64,000 nucleotides of DNA from Osmia lignaria lignaria (taxonomy: Eukaryota; Arthropoda; Insecta; Hymenoptera; Megachilidae), in assembly GCF_051020975.1 (NCBI RefSeq), contig NC_135034.1:3348001-3412000 (forward strand), written 5' to 3'. Shown here piece by piece: positions 21,237 to 32,524 of the stretch. How positions within the stretch are numbered: position 1 is the stretch's first letter; every line of letters starts with the position of its first letter. Below the pieces are notes generated by a model. The model had not been told where the DNA came from. It was given only the letters and a program-made list of their open reading frames with translations, and ran no database searches. A program made the position numbers and the translations under genes.

Positions 21237-23900
21237 ATGTTCCCTAGGATTTTGCTTTGGAATGCCTGTTCTCTAATGCCTAAACGCAACGAATTACTGC
21301 TGGCCATAGCTGACCTACAGGCTGAAATTATTTTGATCACTGAAACTTGGTTATCTGCCGATGTTCACTTTTCTATACCGGGATTTACCGTAATTCGTCA
21401 AGACAGGCTTGGGCCCCGGAATGGAGGGGGTGTTGCGATTATCATTAATAACTCACTTCATTTCTCTACTCTGAACAACCCACTGAGTAAAAACCACAAT
21501 ATTGAGGCCTGCTCCATCAAAGTCGAGAATCTTCGCCTGTTCATTAGGGTCATTTATGCCCCCCCTCATCAACACCTGCACAGTTCTGAGCTGGACCTGA
21601 TTGAGAGGATCGGCCTGAACCCTTCATTGTTGGCGGTGACTGGAATGCTAAACACACATCATGGAATAACTATAGTTCTAACTTGGCTGGCAGGACGGTG
21701 TTTGATCATATGCTGAGAGGCTTCTATCGTATAGTTCATCCTGACTCCTTCACTCACGTTAAACCAAATTGCATACCATCTACCATTGACTTTTTCCTTA
21801 CTAATTATCATTATAACCTTAAATGCAGTACGAATGATCGTTTCAACTCAGATCATCTACCTGTATTATTAACCCTTGCCGATGAGCCTGGCCCTGTTAG
21901 CCTGGACAGAATCACCAACTGGGATTCTTTTTCCCAACTGACTGACAGATTTCAAATTAAGTCACATCTTCATTCGACTGACGACATTGATGATTCTGTC
22001 CGAAACTTAACCTCGTTTCTGCATGCCTGTCACCGCAGAGCGTCTTCACGGTTTGACAATTCCGTTACAAGACACCTACACTTGGTGGTTGACAATGAAC
22101 TACTGTCGTTGATCAGACAGAGACGTCGCTTGAGACGGCTTGCTCAAAGATATGGCGGAGCTCAATTCTCTGGCCAAATCAAAGACTTAACAGCGGTAAT
22201 TAAAAAGAGAATTTCTGTCCTTCTTCACCTTGATTGGGTGAACACATTGGCATCCTTCAAAAAAACCGATCCTACCTTCTGGGCGACTTTCCGAGCCGTC
22301 AATTCCGACAAAAAAGCTAATATTCTCCCTCCTCTTAGCGTCGGCTCGACCACTGTCTGCTCGGACAGGGATAAAGTTGAAGCATTGGCTAAGAACTTCA
22401 TGGATGTCCACACCAAGGCGTTTCAGTTGCCGTCTCCCAATGTTCAGAGGGTTGATGATTTCATTCACGAACTGGGTCTCGACCAGGGGGGTCCTATCTG
22501 GCAGGGCGGCTTCTCTCCAGCCTCCATTGCTAAAATAATAGTTGGCTTGAAGAACAAAAAATCTCCGGGACCGGATCGCATCACTGTAGAAGTACGCCTC
22601 TAAAAAAGTTTTTTGCCAGATCTACTATATATTTCGCAAATCTGTTATCCTAGGTTACTTTCCCTCGGCGTGGAAGGTGGCCAAGGTTGTCCCCATTTAC
22701 AAACCGGGTAAGCCTCGAAATTTAGTCTCCAGCTTTAGACCAATCAGCCTCCTCTCCATTCTGGGCAAGGTCTTTGAGAGGTGTATTTTTGAGAAGCTTT
22801 TAAAACGCCTGAATGACATGGGCACGATCATTGATCAGCAGTTCGGCTTTAGAAGGGATCACTCCACTATACAACAGGTCATTCGAATAGCACAATCCAT
22901 TACTTGCAATCTTAATGTTCGGCGTTGTAGCGGAATGATCTTACTTGATTTGGCCAAGGCGTTTGATACGGTTTGGCATGACGCGCTGCTTTACAAGTTG
23001 CATCGGATGGGCTTTGATCATGGCTTTATACGTCTTATTCAGGCGTACCTGAGTTTCAGACTTATGTCGGTCTATTATCGAGGCTCTGGCTTACGCTCGT
23101 ACCATGTGCCCGCTGGGGTCCCCCAGGGCTCAATTCTGGGTCCTTTACTCTTCATTCTCTACATCAATGACATACCGTCTGCCTTTAACTGCCTTCTCGC
23201 GTTGTTTGCTGATGACACTGCTATCCTTTCCTCCTCCTCACAGGTATCTACTCTCGTTACATGACTGCAAAATTTTCTAAACTCTATTTTGAACTTTTTT
23301 AAGGATTGGAAGCTAATCATAAATCTAGATAAAACGGAGGCCATTCTGTTCATTCGGCGCTTCAAGCTGAGTGCTTGCAAACAAAACACCGCGTTTTCTG
23401 TTGAAAATCATATTATTCCATGGTCATCCGAAGTCCACTACTTGGGGGTTGTCCTTGACCAAAGACTAAATTGGTTGGCAGCGGTTAATGATCATATCAT
23501 TAAAACGATCAAAGTGGCTGGCTTCTTAACCCCTCACATCTGTCATAAATCCCCCCTCCAAGTGTCAATCAGGCTTAATATTTATAAGATGTGCATTAGG
23601 CCGGTTTTAACCTACGGTGCGCAGATGTGGTGGAACCTCATATCCAAGAGTACTCAGAAAAAATGCCAGACTGTTCAAAACAAAATCTTAAAGATGGTAT
23701 GAAATAAACCGCGGCGCTTCTCCACCCTAGCCCTGCACGAACTGGCTTCCATGCCAACTCTTGGTGACTACGTTTCTAATATGATCACCAACTATAATGT
23801 TGATGATCATCCAAACCCCCTGGTTAGATCCACTCATTCTTTTCGCAGAGATGCCATACCCTTCAAAATTAAGGTTCCGTTCCCTATGATGAGGATGTAG
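21237..23900 (+). pseudogene. Jockey-2 ORF2: endonuclease and reverse transcriptase, broken
   Basis: Starts ATGTTCCCTAGG, 6 bases after the ORF1 stop. Endonuclease: LLWNACSL, ITETWLS and GGGVAIIINN, with SDHLPVLLT at its end. A one-base loss near 21,635 disrupts the GDWN motif region. RT: FRPISLLSILGKVFER, QFGFRRDHST, LDLAKAFDTVWHD, AGVPQGSILGPLLF, and catalytic FADDTAI near residue positions coded around 23,205. A second frameshift lies near 22,605. TGA stops at 23,262 and 23,700 both look like lost Trp or similar codons. About 890 codons in total, normal for Jockey. Confidence 0.9.
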
Positions 23901-24296
23901 CCTTGGCGGCGTCTAATATCCATGTCTGTTTTAAACTCGTTTGAAACTTCTTACGGACTCTCGCACTTGGCCTTTAGTTCACATGCGTAGCTCCGCAGTA
24001 CATGGTGCATTCGTCCATGCACCCTCCTGTAAATAGTGTTCTTAACCTCACCTTTATTTTCTATCCAATCATGTTCTGTTTAGTTTCTGTTTCGCGGTTT
24101 TTTTGAAAATTTTTCCGCGCACTCCTCCTCGCCGTAAAATCACCTTATGCCGGTAACACCTTGTAACTATGTGTCCTGTCGGTGAGAGGGCCTTCGCTCT
24201 CAGGTACGACAAATGAGAAAATGGTTTGAATCTGCGGGACGATGCTACCAACCATTTCTCTACTTATTGCCAAAAATTAAAAAAAAAAAAAAAAAA
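23901..24296 (+). other. Jockey-2 3' UTR and poly-A tail
   Basis: Non-coding sequence ending in a long A-run that abuts the 20-bp duplication. Confidence 0.75.
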
Positions 24297-25189
24297 GTTG
24301 ATCGATTAGTTGCCTCGGGGCTTCGGCCCCGAGAGGACCTCCTACGAGGTCTGGACCGGAGCACCAGAGCTCTCGACGCCATGGCTGACCTGGCAAAGAG
24401 ATCTCTGGCCGTCGGGCCGTGGCATTGCACTACGTCACGACCTGGCAGTCGTAGGCGCTTAGCCTCGTCATCTCCGTGGTTGACCCGGGGTGACCAAGCT
24501 AGTGTGTGTTCATAATCTCTGCCGGTGCTTCCGCGGGGATTCCGAACGCTAGCCTACTCGGCACCGCATTCTGCCTTTGGCAGCGGATTCCGTCCAGCTT
24601 TGTGGCGTTACCCAGGCTGGCCAGGATCGGTCGTCGTCTCGTTCGCTGTTCGGTTCTACCTCGGCCTTATGAGAAGACGAGCCGCGTGAGGCAAGCGGGC
24701 AGCAACTCCACCGCAGCGCGAAACACCGCAGCGCGTTTGAATAAAACACCGTCGACCCAATCGGGTCAATTCTTTCCCGACTCTTGCGTTTGCGCTCCGT
24801 TCATTCGCGCTCCGCTCTGCGCTCTCACCCCGCGCTCCGACACCGCGCCGTTAGCTTGTAAGACCCCGTAGTGACCGGGTTTCGACCGTAGCAAGTAAGT
24901 CCTGTAAATTAGGCTAAGTGCGAAATGGCTCCACGCGTCTAACACCAGACGATTCTATGTTATAGCTCGCGAGGCAGGAGACTACCGCCGCCCGACTAGC
25001 CAGGCGGGACTGAGTACCACTGTACCCCTACGTAGTCAGCCACCATAGTTCTTTCAATAAACATATCTATATTTTTCCATACACACTGTCTCGTTATTTA
25101 CCGGACCTGTTCCCTTGCGAACCCTGGCACGGGGAAACCGACCGCGGTGCGCAACGCCGTGCGCACCGACCCGGTCGCCCCGTTACATC

Positions 25190-26278
25190 GGTTTTGACGG
25201 AGTGGACGAGGTCGCCGTGATGACAGGCTTTGACGTCTCATGAAGGGTGGAGTGGTGACGGGCCTTACAAGTGACGCAGCGTTCAGTAGAACGGCAAGAC
25301 TTGCGATGGTGGGCACCCAAACAATTAAAGCAGAGCCGTTGTTGAGTGACAAATGCTTTGCGCTGTTCCAAAGTCTTAGTAAGATATGTAGGACACGATT
25401 GTAAGAAGTGTGAAGCCTGGCAGGCTTGGCAAACCGTCGCGGCGATCGATGCTTGATGGACTTGGACCTTTCCATCTCGGTTCCGTAATATGAATTGAGA
25501 CCCCTTCTATGGCCTCTGTGACGCGAATGTGCTTGACTAAAATCTCAATTAATTGCGTGAGTGTAAGAGTCTCGGTGGAATTGCCGGTATGCAACTCCCA
25601 TTCCCCCAATGTGTTACGGTCGAATTTACGCGTCACCCAGTATACTATTAGGGGGTCCCAGTTTTTAGTATCACATTTAAGACCGTTGAGCGCGCCAAGG
25701 ACTTCGTTTGTTGTGCCGTGTAACCGTTTGAGCTCGTTTGCGGATTCGCGCTGTATACGTTTGATAGAAAACAACAACTCGAGCTGCGTGTTGACTATGA
25801 TGCAACGGTTATCATAGCGGTCAGAGAGGACTTTCCAAGCGAGTTTAAAATTCTCGACGGTAACGGACATGTTGATTAACTGGGCCGCTTCACCCGTGAC
25901 GCTCATTTTTAAATAATCAAATTTTTCCACTTCGGAAATGGACGAGTTTGCAATAACGATGGAATGAAATAGGTCGCGAAACGGCGTCCATTCCTTGTAA
26001 ATCCCGGAGAAGTGAGGTAATTCAAGTTTTGGTAAAAAACGTGATTGGTTTACTGACCGTTCACCGGGTGCGAGGAGATGAGAATCTGCGCTGATAGACG
26101 TTGGCCGGTCTGAAGCGAGCCAGAATTGACTGAGAATTGACTGATTTTCAATGACCATTTCATCGCACTGAGTTCGAAGATCGTCGACGAAATAGCTCAG
26201 CTTCTTCGTGGCCTCAGTTTTCTGATCCGTCAGAATGGAACGACGTGCCTTGACGTAAGTAAGGTTCTTGTCGTTCAA
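25190..26278 (-). pseudogene. BEL-1 gag (DUF1759 and zinc knuckle)
   Basis: Minus strand, ATG at 26,278 (MNDKNLTYVK). DUF1759-type capsid region: LPKLELPHFSGIYKEWTPF, then FDYLKMSVTGEAAQLI and LELLFSIKRIQRESANELKR. A frameshift near 25,500 separates it from the zinc-binding part (CQACQASH, then CFNCLGAHHRKSC and CVTCKARHH). Runs into the protease after the nested insert. This is the BEL/Pao Gag-Pol order. Confidence 0.88.
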
Positions 26279-26480
26279 TGATACCGTAGATTGTACACAT
26301 TATAAAAAGCGGCTAACCGATGATCACGAATTTAAATATTGTCCGTTGTGTTGATCGCCACTGATATTCACGCAAGGTCGTGCACGCGCGTTTGAACTAT
26401 GGCTTGTAACGGGACGCGGTTCAACGATTAATTCGACACTTTTGTAAAAGCGGCGTCCACTCCCGTATAATACCGGAAAT
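26279..26480 (-). other. BEL-1 5' leader
   Basis: Non-coding stretch between the primer-binding site and the gag ATG, minus strand. Confidence 0.6.
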
Positions 26481-26498
26481 ATCCGGCTCGAAGGACCA
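26481..26498 (-). promoter_or_regulatory. BEL-1 primer-binding site (tRNA-Tyr type)
   Basis: Minus strand TGGTCCTTCGAGCCGGAT, 3 bases inside the LTR. It is complementary to the 3' end of insect tRNA-Tyr as I recall it (...ATCCGGCTCGAAGGA-CCA). The same 18 bases follow the LTR of BEL-2. Confidence 0.75.
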
Positions 26499-26501
26499 GA
26501 A

Positions 26502-26885
26502 TGTCTACGTGATTATGCACGGGAAGGATCGCGGATAAAGGTCGATAGAAAAAAAACCACGTGTTAACACAGTCAAAGTTCACACAATATTTTTTATTAC
26601 AAAACAGTTAACTAGGACGATCAACACACGAAAATTGTTAATAAATGTACAAATACGCCGACGATTGTATAACAGATAAACGCAACGATTAAACGCATGT
26701 AACAGTGTACTGATTTTACGAGTTCTTTATTTTAATGATATACGCCTTATCGCAATTATCGAATACCGCTGTCTCCTGCACACCTCTATATATAGGTGTC
26801 GTGAGCTCGCCGACGTCATCAAACGCCGACAAGGAAGGGGGAAACCAGCTGTTAGACTCCAAAGGCGCGGTGATTTGCCGCAACA
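26502..26885 (-). mobile_element. BEL-1 5' LTR (384 bp)
   Basis: Minus strand TGTTGCGGCAAATCACC... to ...CACGTAGACA, with TATA-like cctatatatagagg. A close solo copy is at 42,204-42,585, which confirms both ends. No 3' LTR of BEL-1 is seen. Confidence 0.88.
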
Positions 26886-27078
26886 CGTCGTGTTTCGGAA
26901 ATGTAATAAGATCGACTTACCGATGCGCTGTTTTATACAATACAAGCTAATATATTCGCTTGCTAATTTCGCTGTGTGTTCACTCGATGATCTGGAACAC
27001 CAAAGAACAATAAGATTTCCGATCACGCAGTTGTCGCGGCGAAAACGAACTATCGGACAAGAACGTCGACGAGAGACA
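26886..27078 (-). repeat. Copy of the 10,225-10,425 LTR-like sequence
   Basis: The reverse complement aligns with 10,225-10,425: TGTCTCTCGTCGACG, gttctttggtgttccagatc and ggtaagtcgatc. The BEL-1 LTR was inserted at the end of this shared block (acacgacg), so the BEL-1 insertion is younger. Confidence 0.65.
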
Positions 27079-28105
27079 CACTAACGCAGCATTTCTATTT
27101 GAATTCATAATTGTTGTATTGCGGTAAAATTGCAACTATTAATCAGGTTGGAACTTGTAACATGAAATATAGGATGAAACATATAGTCTTTCAAGAATGA
27201 GGCCGTTATCCGTATAATTTTACCTTAACAAAGATCAAAATTATTCGTTTTTCCGATTTGCAACGAAGATTATTAATTATAATAGTTTAACAGCGGACGA
27301 TGCGCTTGCGGTAATTACAATGCCGTGGCAACCTATACATTTGTTGAATCTATATGCATATTTGTTCGGATGGATTCAGCATTCGCTTTCTAATGAATTT
27401 AAACAATTACAATCTAACGAACATTCCTTCGAGAACGTTCCTTTGTTCAGATTTGCCGTTAGATCTTGTTGCCAGGCAGTTTCTTGGAAATTTCGATACA
27501 ATGGTGTTTATTGCTTTGAACGACCCTTGATTTCGAACGTTCGCGGCGTTCGCTTTCATAAGGGTTCTCATTCCTTATTCTCGTTGTGTAAATACATTTT
27601 CATTCGTCCACTTTTTCATATCATCATTTCGTGCATACAATAATGATCCTTGTTGGACCGGCTGACGCTTTGTGCAAAAGAGAGAGAAAGAGCGCTCCAC
27701 AAGAGAAGTTATTGAAGACTATAAGAAATGCGAAGCACTGGCTAACTGCGTAGCGCTGGTGTTATGCTAACGGCTCTCTCTCTCTCGAGCTAGATTCGAG
27801 TTTTTGTGCGGTGTCATATACTGTATTTCTATTACTATGGTTGAGCGACGATAGTTTCACGGAGAGTCACGTAAACTATTGTAAAGAAGGAAATAGAAAC
27901 TTTTCCTCGTGTACCTCGCATGAAAAATCCTCGCAACCCCGAAAGGCTTGACAAGATACACAAGGTCGAGGAGGAATGGAAAAGATTGGCGGAAAAGTGA
28001 AACACCCACGTCACGCCCCTTACATGAGAAATCCTCGTAACCCAAAAGGCCTTGATAAGGGACGCAAGGCGGATAAATTTCAAATTTCCGCCGGGACGTA
28101 ACAGG
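27079..28105 (-). mobile_element. Possible LTR or non-coding retroelement fragment
   Basis: At 28,105 the Gypsy-A gag breaks and the minus strand reads TGTTACGTCCCGGCGGAAAT, a start typical of insect Gypsy LTRs. Two ~45-bp blocks about 104 bases apart (atgaaaaatcctcgcaaccc at 27,920; its variant at 28,024) form a tandem duplication. No coding frame of note. End not determined. Confidence 0.35.
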
Positions 28106-28562
28106 GTGAAGGTTGGAAGGACGTTACGGTGACTGTGGTGGTCGTTAGGGTAGCGGTACAGGTCATTGTAACAGGATCGGGGACGTAGGACGTATGCGGT
28201 AGTTCCGGGAAGGATTCGTGGGAAGTTTCAAGTTCTGGAGGATCAAGTTTATCTTCGGGTTCACCGGATCGACGGGGAGGAAGATTTGCGGGTTGTTCAG
28301 GAGGGGAATCGTTCGCGGAGGGTGTTACCCACGCCGAGAAAAGGGTGAATGGGAGTCGATCACCAGCGGTATCATTTGTCATATCCCATGGCGCGGCATC
28401 CGCGCCGAGAACGCGACGTACTTCTGCACGAAGGTAACGGTCGCGAAGGTCGTCAACCGTACCACGGATATTCAAGCGCGCGTGGTCCATTAATTGAATG
28501 AGCACGATAACCTCGAGTTCGCCGCGGTGCGCTCGCATCTGGCGGGCCGCGGCGAAATCCAT
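28106..28562 (-). pseudogene. Gypsy-1A gag, N-terminal part
   Basis: Minus strand, ATG at 28,562 (MDFAAARQMRAHRGELEV). The first ~150 codons match Gypsy-1B at 36,260 nearly residue for residue, but without its internal stop at residue ~103. Low-complexity Pro/Thr follows. Cut at 28,106 by the adjoining sequence. The N-terminal domain precedes the capsid in such Gag proteins. Confidence 0.75.
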
Positions 28563-29202
28563 TTTCACGAAATACGAAAAAACGGGGTCTTTCACGGAAG
28601 CCAAAAAAAAGTGGGGAAGGGGGAGTAAGAAGGGGCGAAAAAAGGTTTTGGGGGGTCCTGAAAGAAAAAAACACAACGGGAGAGAGGAACAACTCGAATC
28701 CGGGCACAAGAACTTCAAAATCAAATGCAACAACGACAAAATCAAAACGCGGTATTCTGCAATCAAGAACTGGAAAAAAAGAAAGGGGAACAAAAAATTT
28801 TGAATCGAAAAAGGCTTGATAGAGTGCCCACGACCGGCAAAAGGCACGGCCAGGGCCCACAATATCGGCAAAACGCGAGCAACGTTTAAATCAGAGGCGC
28901 ACGGAATAAAAAATGTATATTCGACACAGATAATAATTCGATTTTACAAATATCAATAACAGCGGTTCGGTCGAAAACGGCGGACGTGTCGGTTTAGAAA
29001 GATGTTTCGTCCTCTGCGACGTTCGGGTATCAAATTTCCAAACACTACGCCGCATTCGACCGGCGGCAGTTAGAAAAAAAACGATATCAAGAAGCTCAAC
29101 GATAACGGGCGCCTTCTGCGTCGTAGTTTCAAAATTCTAACGGCGGAATGGAAAATAGACATTCCTCGAACGCGAGAGTTCTAGAACTTTATTAATTTCC
29201 AG
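28563..29202 (-). other. Gypsy-1A leader between PBS and gag
   Basis: Non-coding leader, nearly identical to 35,620-36,259 in inverse. The T/C-rich stretch just before gag makes long shadow frames. Confidence 0.7.
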
Positions 29203-29220
29203 GTCCCACGTTGGGCGCCA
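29203..29220 (-). promoter_or_regulatory. Gypsy-1A primer-binding site (tRNA-Lys type)
   Basis: Minus strand TGGCGCCCAACGTGGGAC. Complementary, with one mismatch, to the 3' end of tRNA-Lys(CTT) as I recall it. It lies a few bases inside the LTR. Confidence 0.8.
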
Positions 29221-29224
29221 AATT

Positions 29225-29936
29225 TGTGAACCAATTTACGTGGGTGCACTCTATATTTTCTGTAAATGATAAAATCTAATCACGATTACAAACTCGTTGG
29301 GCGCCAGCCACTCGCTATGGCAAGTAAAGGATGGGAAAGAAATCAAGGGTTTTACACACATTCTCGCACAATCGCCCTTTACTCTACAAAAAGCGCTCTG
29401 TACCAAAAATAATTATTCTGAAACACTTTATGCACTCTCTATCGTAGCCTCAGGCTCATTACCGGTTCGTCGTCGCAGCAGCGGCAACGAGCCCGTCGTA
29501 GGGAATTTTTGGGGAGGGGATGGCGTTGGATTGGGACCTCTTCCGGGACTAGGAATGATCTACTATCGATCTGTCGGTAATCGGGATCGATGGAGCGGAC
29601 GGAAATTCGGTGATGACGGCTGAGGGCTATGTTCTTCGGGCTCGGCGACAGATGGCTTCATGGGTTGCTTTTGCTGCTTTTATCGGGCTGGTGGACCTCA
29701 GCTATTTGTTCCGGGTTGCTCACTTTCTAGGGAGGGGTGCTCGTGCTGTCGCCAGCCTCGAAGTTCCGTTGGTAGCTTGATGGGGTCTTCTTTGTCGCCT
29801 CCATCGGCCCGTTACCAGGAGGTGGGAAAAGGGGTTAGGTGAGGGAAGGGTTATGGGTGGATTTAATCTCGGAACGGGAAATGACAGAAGCGCAGCGATT
29901 GTAACGGGGGGGGGGCACACATGACACCACGTTACA
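29225..29936 (-). mobile_element. Gypsy-1A LTR (712 bp)
   Basis: Minus strand TGTAACGTGGTGTCATG... to ...AATTGGTTCACA. Nearly identical to the LTR at 34,888-35,597, and the 108-codon antisense shadow frame inside both is identical. The immediate flank gtaaatatag is also shared with copy B. Confidence 0.9.
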
Positions 29937-30356
29937 GTAAATATAGTAATAATGATATTGTTATTGAATGTACGTTTGTCTGTGGGAAGGAACCGGGATA
30001 TTACATTATATCCAATGAAGATAAAGTAATAATGATATAGTTATTATATGTACACTGATCTGTGGGAAGGGATCAGTACATCACATTATATCAAATTTAG
30101 AAATAGTAAGAATGATATTCTTATTGAATGTATATTACTTATCTAATGTAGGTATAGTAATAGTGATATCGTTATTAAATGTACATTAATCTGTGGTAAT
30201 GGATCAGGATATTACATTATATCCAATGAATATATAGTAACAATGATATTGTTGTTAAATGTATATTCGATAAGTAATGTAGATACAGTAATAATGATAT
30301 TCTTATTAAATGTATACTACATACCTAATGTAGATATAATAATACTGATATTGTTG
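29937..30356 (+). repeat. ~80-bp satellite, array 1
   Basis: Diverged tandem units of about 80 bp. Consensus pieces: atgtacattgatctgtggga, tcagtatattacattatat, ccaatgtagatatagtaata and atgatattgttattaa. tgatc...ggatca forms a short stem in each unit. Last bases tgttg (30,352-30,356) are the BEL-2 target duplication. Confidence 0.85.
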
Positions 30357-30895
30357 TGTTCGAGCGAACGGTCGTGACAACCGAACTATTTCAAGAATAC
30401 CTCTCGTGACTAACTTCTATTATATTGCTATTCCTCTCTCCTCGGCGTCCGTCTCTCTTACTCCGTTGGCCAGCGGTGTGGGGCGTGGACGCCGGGGGCG
30501 AGAGGGAGAGGTACGAACCTTTTGTCGCGCTACGACGATACTCACTCGTTTCAAGGAAATTCTCGCGAGCAGTTTTCGGAGAATTCAAATCAGCAAATCC
30601 TTTTTTTTGGCGCTTCGCACGAACCGGGTGCTTCGGCGAACCGCAATAACGCGGATTAGTTTAAGTGAATCGAGGATTAAGATATAAACTTTTCGTTTAT
30701 TTTACTTCTAAGACTACGTGTTCATTTATTAAATACAACGAGTTTTCACTAAGATTACGCAACACGTTGTTGTGGAGTTCATTGCCTCCGCCTTTTCAAT
30801 AATCCCGCGCTTCGGTAAACGCGATCCGGCACCTCGCTCATTTTCTAAAGATTTCCAACCGTCGAAAATACGCGGCGACGAAATTTGACGGAACA
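30357..30895 (+). mobile_element. BEL-2 5' LTR (539 bp)
   Basis: TGTTC...GAACA inverted ends. The terminal 83 bases match 34,392-34,474 with a few substitutions, which suggests some age. A different LTR family from BEL-1, although the primer-binding site is the same. Confidence 0.88.
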
Positions 30896-30896
30896 C

Positions 30897-30914
30897 TCTG
30901 GTCCTTCGAGCCGG
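30897..30914 (+). promoter_or_regulatory. BEL-2 primer-binding site (tRNA-Tyr type)
   Basis: tctggtccttcgagccgga lies directly after the LTR. Same tRNA-Tyr 3' end complement as in BEL-1. Confidence 0.75.
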
Positions 30915-31243
30915 ATCTCGTTAAACGAACAACGGTGCTTCGTGAAAAACGCGCAAGTGAACTCCGTGCTTCAAGTACATCTGGTTTTTCTTCTTCACCT
31001 GTGGAGAACTTCTTCGGCGATCCAGATCAGTGAAAATCTCCAACCAGGAATCTGGAAAGAAGAGCCGATTGAAAGCCGGTTACGTAACCATCCTTTGCTT
31101 CAACGGCAACGACCACGCTTTGTGACGTCACGCCGCGAGCCTAACATTTACCAACATCACGGTACGCGTTGAAAGGCTTAGAAGTACGGTCTCAGTGGTT
31201 CTCTATCGAAATATTAAATTAAATTTCGCCTTGATTTGCAATC

Positions 31244-32521
31244 ATGTCTACATCCTTTACGGATCTTCTGCGTGAACAAGAGGAAGTAGCGGGGTGGATT
31301 CTAAGATTCTGGGCTAACGTATGCAAGTTAGGAAAGGACAAGCTGACGGGAGCGGTTTTAGAGCAGACACAGGGTTTGCTCAACCGGTACTGGGACACGT
31401 TCCTTAGAGGTCACCGTAAATTGATGCGATGCAAGGAGGTGAGTTCTAGTCCATACGTCAAAGAGGACGCCTTTTCGGTCACAGAAGAAGCTTACCTTGA
31501 CGCAGCCTCCATGATTTCCCATCACCTGAAGGAGCTGCCGTCCCCTGGCTCCTCGCAAAGCCAACCGTCCAATCTTGCGCCTCCGCCCCACCCGCAACTG
31601 CCTAAAATCGAATTGCCGAAATTTTCGGGTGATCCGTTACAACGGGAGAGCTTTCGTAACCTTTTTAAAATTCTTGTCCATGACGTCAGCCATTTACCTG
31701 ATGTGCAAAAGCTACTCTATTTGAAGTCTAGTTTGACAGGTGAGGCCGCCGAGGTCATTCGGAATATGCCGACAACAGACTCCGGCTTCAGGGGAGCATG
31801 GGAGGATCTGGAAGCCCGGTACGGTAACATTCGTCTGTTATCGTTTTCACATAATCGTGCGCTCCTCTCGTGCCCATCAGCCCTGCAGCAGTCAGCTAGC
31901 GAATTGAAGCGGCTATTGGACACTTTCCGCCAGGCGATCAGGCCGTACGTTACACTAAGGAAACCCGTTACTTCATGGGATGAGTGATTTGTATACTTAC
32001 TAAGCCAAAAGCTTGATAAAACTACTCACCTTGCTTGGGAGACCTCTTTGGCGGATAGCAGGGAAATCCCGCGGTTTCAGCAATTATCGCAGTTCTTGGA
32101 GAACCGGATCCAAGCTCTAGGCGCTGCCGGTATGACTGACTCATCGCTCCATGCTGCGTCGCCGGCAAGCTCTAAGGAAGTCAAACCTAAAACAAAGGGA
32201 GGAGGATCAGCAAAAGGCGTTAACTCTACCGTCTTAGCCGCAGCGTCAAAGTCGCCCCCAGCCCGGAAATGTCCGGGGTGTTCGGGCACCCACGGTCTAG
32301 GATTTTGCTATAAATTCAAGGCTCTGTCGCCAGCAAAACGCAAGGAGCGCGTGCAACAGCTGAAGGCCTGCTTGAGCTGTTTGAATGTAGGACACGAAGT
32401 GGGTAGGTGCCCGTCTAAACAAGTCTGTTTAGCTTGTAGCAAGCGACATCATACGCTACTTCACGAGGCGCTGACGGCTCCACCGACAAGCGCACCAGGC
32501 CGTGAAGGCGGACAGCCAGCA
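31244..32521 (+). pseudogene. BEL-2 gag (DUF1759, zinc knuckles)
   Basis: ATG at 31,244 (MSTSFTDLLREQEEVAGW). DUF1759 region: LPKIELPKFSGDPLQRESF, LLYLKSSLTGEAAEVI and SASELKRLLDTF. A TGA at 31,985-31,987 interrupts it, and the same frame goes on to CPGCSGTHGLGFCYKF, CLSCLNVGHEVGRC and CLACSKRHH. A TGA at 32,522 then separates it from the protease in the same frame. BEL elements normally have one long Gag-Pol frame, so both stops are damage. Confidence 0.88.
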
Positions 32522-32524
32522 TGA

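Larger units (their letters stand above)
19281..24296 (+). mobile_element. Jockey-2: near full-length Jockey-clade LINE
   Basis: 5016 bp bounded by a perfect 20-bp duplication and a 3' run of about 18 A. It has two ORFs in Jockey order, both broken by a few stops and frameshifts. Different subfamily from Jockey-1, though the ORF1 zinc-knuckle architecture is the same. The exact long TSD suggests moderately recent insertion despite the coding damage. Confidence 0.92.
19170..25187 (+). mobile_element. LTR-like insert in BEL-1, split by Jockey-2
   Basis: The BEL-1 reading frame stops near 25,187 and resumes near 19,175. The foreign DNA in between, minus Jockey-2, is ~970 bp: 19,170-19,260 plus 24,317-25,187. 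It has a TATA-like actataagtag near 19,238 and an AATAAA near 25,057. It ends in ccccgttaca, i.e. TGTAACGGGG on the other strand. A hairpin (cggtgcgc / gcgcaccg) lies near the right end. These fit a solo LTR in plus orientation, but the left terminus and TSD are not clean. Confidence 0.5.

Noticed and set aside
24317..25085. Several 60-120-codon frames in the LTR-like insert
   Set aside because: No domain match in any frame; the region has promoter- and poly-A-like signals instead.
28498..28803. Basic 101-codon frame rich in Lys and Arg
   Set aside because: Antisense of the C/T-rich Gypsy-1 leader. Its composition explains the charge; no independent start context.
29297..29623. 108-codon open frame, identical at 35,199-35,525 on the other strand
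   Set aside because: It lies entirely inside the Gypsy-1 LTR, antisense to the element. Identity reflects near-identical LTRs rather than a protein gene.
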